Positions 19,577 to 25,717 of a stretch of 25,717 bases of DNA are shown in pieces. The stretch comes from Asterionellopsis glacialis. Lineage: Eukaryota > Bacillariophyta > Plagiogrammaphyceae > Rhaphoneidales > Asterionellopsidaceae. How positions within the stretch are numbered: the first letter of the stretch is position 1; each line of letters starts with the position of its first letter. The notes below the pieces were generated by a model. It worked only from the letters and a program-made list of their open reading frames with translations, did not search any database and was not told the DNA's origin. A program made the translations under genes and the position numbers. The stretch is from NCBI GenBank assembly GCA_014885115.2, contig WKLE02001982.1, forward strand, positions 24,483 through 50,199, written 5' to 3'.

Positions 19577-22205
19577 ATGGAAGATGGTTCTCTTGTACAA
19601 GAAGCATTGGAACGTATGCAACAGTTTCGACAAAATGGTGGTGCAAGCAATGGTAGTAATACAGGATGGATGTTACAAAATACATTAATCATTGACGTAT
19701 TTTTGGTACCCCCTACAAAAAAGAAAAAGAGTTATAGTGAAATGTTCAAGAATGTGAAGGAACGACAAGAATTATTACTTTCCTTGGCACAACTTGGTAC
19801 ACGTATCAATACCTATTTACAAAATACTATACGACAACAATTGTGGTATCCATGGCATTCGGGCGGTGATGGACCTGTTTTTGGTGTACATGTATCGTCG
19901 TCATCAGTATCTTCGTTCAAGGACACAAACCATGCTACTTTTAATAATAATAATATGAAGGATGCCGTACCTCATTTACGAGCTACATGCAACTATGGTG
20001 AAAATATTCAAGATGAATGGTTTTTAATTGCCATCATGTTGCAACTATCTAAACTAGAATCGATTGTTGTAGAATGTTGGGATATGGATGATGGACAAGT
20101 ACTTTTAATTGAAAGTGCAGATGTATTACCTACATGGGTCGATGAACATGGTCCTGACTATTGTCGTCATTCATGTTGGATTCAAAATGAAAACATTATT
20201 TTACTAGAACCATCAAAATCATTACCATCATCATCCATACAACCCTCTCCCTTGACACGAATGAATGCACTTGATATTTTGATACAATTTACTTCAAATT
20301 CACAACATTCTGATACTGATCGAATACTTGTATTGGATGAAATACAAACAGTGATACAACATCGTGTACAAGATTTCTTGAAAGTTTTACAAACTACGTG
20401 TACTCAGTGGAAGGATAGGTCCCAACCACAAGCTTTACCAACAACAACCACAGTCACAACAACAACAACAACGAGTTTGAATCAGACCTATTTACATCGT
20501 GCTGCCTTTGTTGTTCCATATAATGTAGCGTGTCTTATGAAACAACGACCAGATTTGGTGCAATGTGCAGTTTTAGCCTATTGTCATGGTACTTACAACA
20601 ACAAAAGTGGGCAACACACCACAACCAAAAAGAATGATCATGATAAGGATGGTAGTAGTTTAGATTTTGAAAATTTAGTATGGATCACGCATACCTTATC
20701 ACGAACAAGTTACGCCATGTTACGTACAATTGAATATGAAGAACAAGTAAAACAAAAAGGTAAATTACGATACAAATCCATAGAAGTCAATCGTATGAAA
20801 CGATTGTGTCGTCGTGAAACAACTCCACATTTACAACATGCCCTACGAAATGGTATGTGTATTACAGCTGGAATGCAACAAATTTTAGAGTCATCCTTGA
20901 AACAAAAGAAGAACATACACAATCCTAATCCTCCTCCTAGTCAAAGCAGTGGGAGGAGTAGTAAGGAAGAAAGAATTCTTCAACATTGGACAAGGATTGA
21001 TAAAGAAAGTGGAGGGACAGGACAATGGCTAATCGATTCATGGATGGCAGGGCCAAATGCATCCTTGTATAATTTAGAGGATATGTTAGGTTGTCCAGTA
21101 TATCATCCTGAAGTTGTAGACACGACCAAGCATGATAATCATCATCATTACGTATGTCCATTGTCACATCCTGGAAAAACTGTACAAGAACAAATTCAAA
21201 TGGAATTGAAAAGGATACAAAACACAAACGATAACAGCAAGAGTAGTGGATTTTGTCGTGAAGATTTTGAGAAACCACCACTCTCACAAGATGTAGATAA
21301 TGAAGATTGGTTAGAATTGGAAAGTCTGGAGGCAATGGATAAAGTCATGGAGGAGTCGTCGTCTAACAGAAAACATAAGGCACCCAAAAGCAAAAAGAAG
21401 GAATCAAGTAAGGCATCAACAAAGGAACCATCATCCAAAACAGAACAAGAACACGTCGAAAAAGAAGATGATTCAAAAGTGAGTTCTGGCAAATCTCGTG
21501 AAGATGTTCAATCACTTGATACGATGCTTGATAGTTTTCAGACCTTTGTCAACACAAAAAGTGATATTGAAGGTGTGCAAAATAAAAGAAACGACAAGGA
21601 AAATAGTACCTCCACAAGCACGGATAATAATGACGACGTTCAAATCAACCCACGAATCTTTCTAAATCTTCTACACACAACTTTAAAGTCATCTCCTGAA
21701 GAATTAGAAAAGTCTCTTGAACAAGATAAAGCAGTTACTGGAAACAATGATCTTTATTTTTCAACGGAAGATTATGATCTCATGGACGCAGACAACTCTT
21801 CAGCTAGTAGTAAAGAAGATGATGAAAACTACAATGATTTTGATAAAGACGATCATTTTTCAATGCAAGCAATAATGGTAAGCATAATATGTTTAGGTTT
21901 GATACTCATGGACGCACCCTGTAGGATTTGTGATTGATTTGTTCTGACAATGTTTTTCTCTTTTGCTGTATTGAATATCATATTAAACTTTGGCTCAGAA
22001 CGCTATGGATGAGGAAATTCGCCAAACCAATGTACCTATGGAAATGGATGTACCCGATAACAACAACAACTCAGCTATTCCAGACGATGGCGTAGCACGG
22101 GATGCACATGTTCTTTCAAATCTACTAGAGTCGCTTGATGCTGGTGGTGGAACTGCTGGTCCAGTGCGCAATATACTAAAGGGGATGGGAGAAGAAACCC
22201 CATGA
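19577..22205 (+). CDS. Ecdysoneless / SGT1-family protein (Ecd)
   Basis: Two exons, 19577-21877 and 21999-22205, phase 0; intron 21878-21998 (GTAAGC...GGCTCAG, 121 nt). Product 835 aa. Residues about 140-190 carry the family core: DEWFLIAIMLQLSK, VVECWDMDDGQVLLIESADVLPTWVDE, and further on CWIQNENIILLEP. YLHRAAFVVPYNVACLMKQRPDLVQ and the long helical middle also fit. The C-terminal third is acidic and Ser-rich with a Lys block (KHKAPKSKKKESSK), and ends in an amphipathic stretch (MQAIMNAMDEEIRQ) that spans the splice junction, as in family members. Ecd proteins act in pre-mRNA splicing (PRPF8-linked), in R2TP/HSP90 assembly and in cell-cycle control in animals and fungi; a similar nuclear/cytoplasmic role is likely. 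Low-complexity Ser/Thr/Asn insertions lengthen it relative to animal orthologues. A 7-nt-upstream ATG in another frame may dampen translation. Confidence 0.93.
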
Positions 22206-22493
22206 TTAATCCACGAGAGCCTACTTCATAAACCCCGTATTCATTGAGTAGCACTTGTTCTCACTCTTGCGTGAAAACAGATCGAATCGGATTGAAAAGC
22301 TACTTTGAGTTCTCAAACTGGCTGAATAGATGCCCCAGTGCCATTGGACTCAAAATAAGGTTCAAACAGAAATGAAACAGAGTACTAGTACAAAATTCTA
22401 GGTTCTGATTTGAAATAGCTTTCAAACGAGCCATAAACAAAGCGCATAACGATCACGCCTTGCATATGGATATAAAATCTATAAAATAAGGTT
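22206..22493. other. Convergent 3' spacer
   Basis: 288 bp between the stop codons of the Ecd gene (+) and the JmjC-methyltransferase gene (-). No coding or repeat signal; it presumably holds the two 3' UTRs. Confidence 0.55.
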
Positions 22494-25472
22494 TTAATTC
22501 TTTCGGCCAATTACGTATGTAAGCCAAATCGTATCATAATGCTCGTCAACTCTTCGAAGCATATTTTGGGGTTTAGTGCAAATGTCATAGCCTACTTCAA
22601 GTACTGTAAAACCACGATCCTCTAGTAAGGTTGTCAATGCCTTGTGACTGAATCGATAGTTGTCATCTGGTGTTGCATGATACTGATACGAAAATGGGAC
22701 AAGATGCATAGTTAAACCTCCCTTTTTCGTTAATCGTGCAACAGTATCAAATGACTTCCACGGTCGTTGTGCATGTTCAAGGACAGTGTGACTAAATGTC
22801 ACATCAAACGCACACGATTCAGCCTGTGGACAATCATCAATATCACAATATAATGTGCGTTCTAGTGTTTTGGCTCCTGGATCAGAGTCAAGGATCCAAT
22901 ATTCCAATGGTCCTGCAAAGTGTTGAAATTTACTAGTAACTTGCGCCATCCCACTTGCTGTACTACCAGTTCCACCAATATCCAAGAATCTTCCAGTGGC
23001 ACCTTCGGGGTAGGTTTTGTAATGTTCATTCAAATGCTTAGCAAATGAATCGACATAATGACCGAACAAGTCCCGTGATAATTTGAGATAAGCTGTATTA
23101 TCAGTTCGATTTGCATCAAGTTTGTCATACCATTCGGTGCCTTTGTTACAACAGTACCAACTAGAAATACATGCCATCTTATTACCTCCACTTTTTCCTT
23201 TTCCAGTCATGAGTTCCGGTGTAATTTCATTAAATTGTGCTGACAGGACATCACCCGACTTTTTAGATGGAACGGTTGCGCATTGCTTAGAATCGTCATT
23301 ATTGTAATTAGTATTTTTGGAAGAATTAGTAGAAGAAGTCTTTCTTGTCTTGCCACCTTTTTGAAGGACCAACAAGTTGTATGTAAGTTTACCCTCCAGC
23401 ATTAACCGTTGTCTCCATTTGGATCCCATCCATCCCTGATGTGACCGTCCTCTATCTGGTTTAATATCCGGCATCTTGTTGCGATAATTGATTTCATTGA
23501 TACGATATTCAGCATCTAAATCTCTGTTTTCTACAACATGTAAACCAAATTTTTGACTAATCTTTCCCATTTCTGTAGGTGTGACGAGTACATTCGCCAA
23601 CCACGACTTACTAAAGGCTACAACTTCTTCATCATCTTTACTGGTACCTACTGATAAAAAGTCATCAATGATGGCAATGACACCACCCTCGGACAAGTGA
23701 TCCGACCATTCTTTCAATGTTTTCGATAGATCTGGAGTATGAATCAATGCTTCAATGCTATATATAAAGTCATACATATTCTTTTGGTTGTTGTTGTTAT
23801 TGTTTGGGTCATCCAATTGATCGTACGAACGAAGATTAACCTTGAATTTATGTGATGGTAATTTTTCTGTAATGAATTTGTACTGTTCGTCTGATATGGT
23901 ATGACCTGTAAGGTCCCATTGTGGATTTGTTTGTTCCATCCACATGAGTGCAGAACCTAATCCACAACCACCATCCAACACATTCAGTTTGTCTGTACTT
24001 GTATCACTGCCATGATATGTTGCAACAGCAGTATTTAGTAATTCATAATGGACTTCGGTTGATCGTTTATCACCTAACCATCGATGTACAGCATAATCCG
24101 AGATTTTGTTGGGATTCCGTTTATGATCCTTTTCAAGACTATTGTAATATTCGTTCAAATTCCCACCAAACCATGTCCAACCATCATCTGCACTCATACC
24201 TGTATTATCAAGACGGCATTCCTTAATTTCTGTTTGGATTTGTTCCTGGGTCATGACCTTATGCTGATCTTGATCCAAAACATCAAATGCTTGTCGTATC
24301 AATGGTCCCTGTTGTGCACCAATCGCAATATTCCAATCATCTAATGCACAAGTTGCATGGTACCAATCTTTGGGGAACCATATAATATCACCAGGTTCTT
24401 GAATGCATGATAGAGACCCCGGTGGAGGTTGTACGTTTTTGGTAGGATCAAGATAATGACATGCATTCGTACGGTTTGGTTTGGGTGTCGTTGTAGGTGG
24501 TAAAAACCACCACATTTTACGTCCTTCGACTTGTCCAATCCATGATTCACCGTGTTTATGGAATGTATGACTTTTGCCTATGGTCATGGCACTTAATACT
24601 TCAAATCCACTCCCATCCTTATTGATATGTGATAAGAAGTCAGGTACTTGATATTCTTTGGACAGTTCTTTCATAAATTCTGGATTTTCTTTATTATTTG
24701 TAAAAAATAATACATCTTTCTTTGTTTTGTCTTTCATGAGTTTGATAATTTCAGATCCAGGTAAACGACATTGTGGTTTGTTATCATCATTCTTGTTTGC
24801 TGCTTGGGCGTTGGATTGTTTTTGAAAAGGTTGTACAGTACCATCTTTAATATATTGCATATAGTTTCCATAGTTTGTTACAAATGCATCTTCTTGCCAT
24901 GACGACTGAGACTTGGAATACTCGTCGTTTGAATTCCTCCATCCACGAACAATCACAGGACCTTTGGATCCAGCAGATCCCACTATAGCTTCTTTGGAAT
25001 TCAAATCAAAATGATCAATACCACACTTGATTTTTTCACTATTAGTATTTATAGTGCTCTTGCGTGTACTCCTAGTTGGACTCTTCAAGCTTTGTTTCTT
25101 CATGTTTTCCGTCAGTTTCGTTTTATCAGTAGCCGTTGCTTCTTTTTTCACTACTTTTTGTCGAGTATTTCTTGTTTTTTTATCAGGAGTGGTAACACTA
25201 GATGATGAAGGTTCAGAATTGTTATCATTATGATTATTACTAAACGAAACACCACATAAAATGACAAATAATAATATCATCGTCAAAGGTACTACCAGTG
25301 ATCGTCGTTTGGTTGGTGTTGCTGTTGTTGTTGCCATGGTTGATGTTGGTTTACTACTACTACTACTAGTAGTAGTAGTAGAATTACCACCACCATTAGT
25401 AGTAGTAGTAGATAAACTTATTCCATTATTATTAACATTAGCATTGGATGTTTGACGACGTCGATTCATCAT
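22494..25472 (-). CDS. Type II membrane JmjC-like cupin + double methyltransferase fusion
   Basis: Single frame of 992 aa from ATG 25472 (a second ATG follows at once). Residues 1-57 are cytosolic Asn/Thr/Ser low complexity ending in KRR. One TM segment (58-77) predicts a type II membrane protein with its catalytic bulk in the ER/Golgi lumen. About 165-385 is a cupin_8/JmjC-like domain: GPVIVRGWRN, HKHGESWIG, VEGRKMWWFLPP and PGDIIWFPKDWYHATC, closest in wording to JMJD8-type proteins. Its metal site reads H305-x-H307 with distal H372, instead of HxD/E. Methyltransferase 1 has SAM motif VLDGGCGLGSAL (D500) and SIEALIHTPDL. Methyltransferase 2 has FLDIGGTGSTASG (D831), then HTVLEHAQRPW and LTKKGG. 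NRT sequons fit a luminal location. The two domains may modify one substrate in sequence; the substrate is unknown. It could be protein, glycan or small molecule. Confidence 0.88.
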   Translation of the reverse strand: MMNRRRQTSNANVNNNGISLSTTTTNGGGNSTTTTSSSSSKPTSTMATTTATPTKRRSLVVPLTMILLFVILCGVSFSNNHNDNNSEPSSSSVTTPDKKTRNTRQKVVKKEATATDKTKLTENMKKQSLKSPTRSTRKSTINTNSEKIKCGIDHFDLNSKEAIVGSAGSKGPVIVRGWRNSNDEYSKSQSSWQEDAFVTNYGNYMQYIKDGTVQPFQKQSNAQAANKNDDNKPQCRLPGSEIIKLMKDKTKKDVLFFTNNKENPEFMKELSKEYQVPDFLSHINKDGSGFEVLSAMTIGKSHTFHKHGESWIGQVEGRKMWWFLPPTTTPKPNRTNACHYLDPTKNVQPPPGSLSCIQEPGDIIWFPKDWYHATCALDDWNIAIGAQQGPLIRQAFDVLDQDQHKVMTQEQIQTEIKECRLDNTGMSADDGWTWFGGNLNEYYNSLEKDHKRNPNKISDYAVHRWLGDKRSTEVHYELLNTAVATYHGSDTSTDKLNVLDGGCGLGSALMWMEQTNPQWDLTGHTISDEQYKFITEKLPSHKFKVNLRSYDQLDDPNNNNNNQKNMYDFIYSIEALIHTPDLSKTLKEWSDHLSEGGVIAIIDDFLSVGTSKDDEEVVAFSKSWLANVLVTPTEMGKISQKFGLHVVENRDLDAEYRINEINYRNKMPDIKPDRGRSHQGWMGSKWRQRLMLEGKLTYNLLVLQKGGKTRKTSSTNSSKNTNYNNDDSKQCATVPSKKSGDVLSAQFNEITPELMTGKGKSGGNKMACISSWYCCNKGTEWYDKLDANRTDNTAYLKLSRDLFGHYVDSFAKHLNEHYKTYPEGATGRFLDIGGTGSTASGMAQVTSKFQHFAGPLEYWILDSDPGAKTLERTLYCDIDDCPQAESCAFDVTFSHTVLEHAQRPWKSFDTVARLTKKGGLTMHLVPFSYQYHATPDDNYRFSHKALTTLLEDRGFTVLEVGYDICTKPQNMLRRVDEHYDTIWLTYVIGRKN
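25354..25381. repeat. Palindromic trinucleotide microsatellite inside a CDS
   Basis: CTA-type repeats flip to TAG-type repeats around a central CTAG, giving perfect 14-nt arms (25354-25367 and 25368-25381). Read on the minus strand it encodes the Thr4-Ser5 tract of the JmjC-methyltransferase fusion. Such a tract could form a hairpin and vary in length. Confidence 0.7.
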
Positions 25473-25717
25473 GGTGTTGCAGCAGTTGTGATCATCACTT
25501 TCTTCGCGGGATCTCCCTTTCTTGTTTTGTCATTATTTTGGAAATCAACCCCAATGACCGCAACCTAGACACCGATACTGTCAGTAGGACAGACGATAAG
25601 TAGTTGTAAATTCGAAAATAAGGAAGAGAGCAAAAGGAACAAGCGGTAGGTAACACATGCATACCAGTCGTTTTATAAGGAAAATACTACAAAATCTATT
25701 GTTAAAAAAAAAAAAAA
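25473..25717. other. 5' flank of the JmjC-methyltransferase gene; window edge
   Basis: 245 bp upstream of the minus-strand ATG. There is no clear promoter motif. The window ends in 14 consecutive A (25704-25717), most likely an assembly or contig-edge homopolymer rather than a transcript tail. Confidence 0.5.

Noticed and set aside
25704..25717. Terminal poly-A as an mRNA tail
   Set aside because: It is at the window edge, upstream of a minus-strand gene. An assembly-edge homopolymer is more likely.

Overview
The window is nuclear DNA of a eukaryotic microbe. Eight of the nine genes have recognisable eukaryotic or eukaryote-like domains. At least five genes carry GT-AG introns of about 90-135 nt (one of about 404 nt), and the intergenic DNA is AT-rich. 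Coding regions contain many poly-Gln, poly-Asn, poly-Thr/Ser and poly-Asp tracts. This, together with the compact gene order, fits a stramenopile and most likely a diatom. The lineage is an inference from style, not a proven assignment. A 110-nt run of N (13881-13990) and a terminal poly-A run show that this is draft assembly.

Layout, left to right: (1) a small two-TM protein on the minus strand (521-949). (2) A large disordered protein with two KOW motifs, a BRK-like segment and a C-terminal coiled coil (+, about 1928-4912). (3) A cation/Ca2+ exchanger of the NCLX/CCX family in three exons (+, 5576-7803). (4) A compact ubiquitin-specific protease with an N-terminal acylation signal (+, 8713-10427). 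(5) A 900-aa nuclear-type protein with poly-Gln, a RanBP2-type zinc finger and a divergent bromodomain (-, 11169-13871). (6) A J-domain protein with a DnaJ-X-like region and an N-terminal segment resembling the C-terminal glycine-repeat region of VPS13 (+, 15128-17829). (7) A very basic, low-complexity, probably nucleolar protein (-, 18035-19093). (8) An Ecdysoneless/SGT1-family protein (+, 19577-22205). (9) A type II membrane protein that fuses a JmjC-like cupin to two class I methyltransferase domains (-, 22494-25472).

The genes alternate in divergent and convergent pairs, and the convergent pairs lie close: 205 bp between genes 6 and 7, 288 bp between genes 8 and 9. Nothing suggests an operon-like pathway. 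Shared themes are housekeeping regulation: chromatin and RNA (genes 2, 5, 7, 8), protein turnover and folding (4, 6) and ion transport (3). The most novel-looking objects are the JmjC-methyltransferase-methyltransferase fusion, the J-protein with a VPS13-like segment, the bromodomain whose usual acetyl-lysine Asn is Tyr, and the KOW/BRK-like/KOW combination. The longer intergenic regions are also enriched in TACTGTA and GTAC words and palindromes. I saw no transposon, rRNA, tRNA or CRISPR array.
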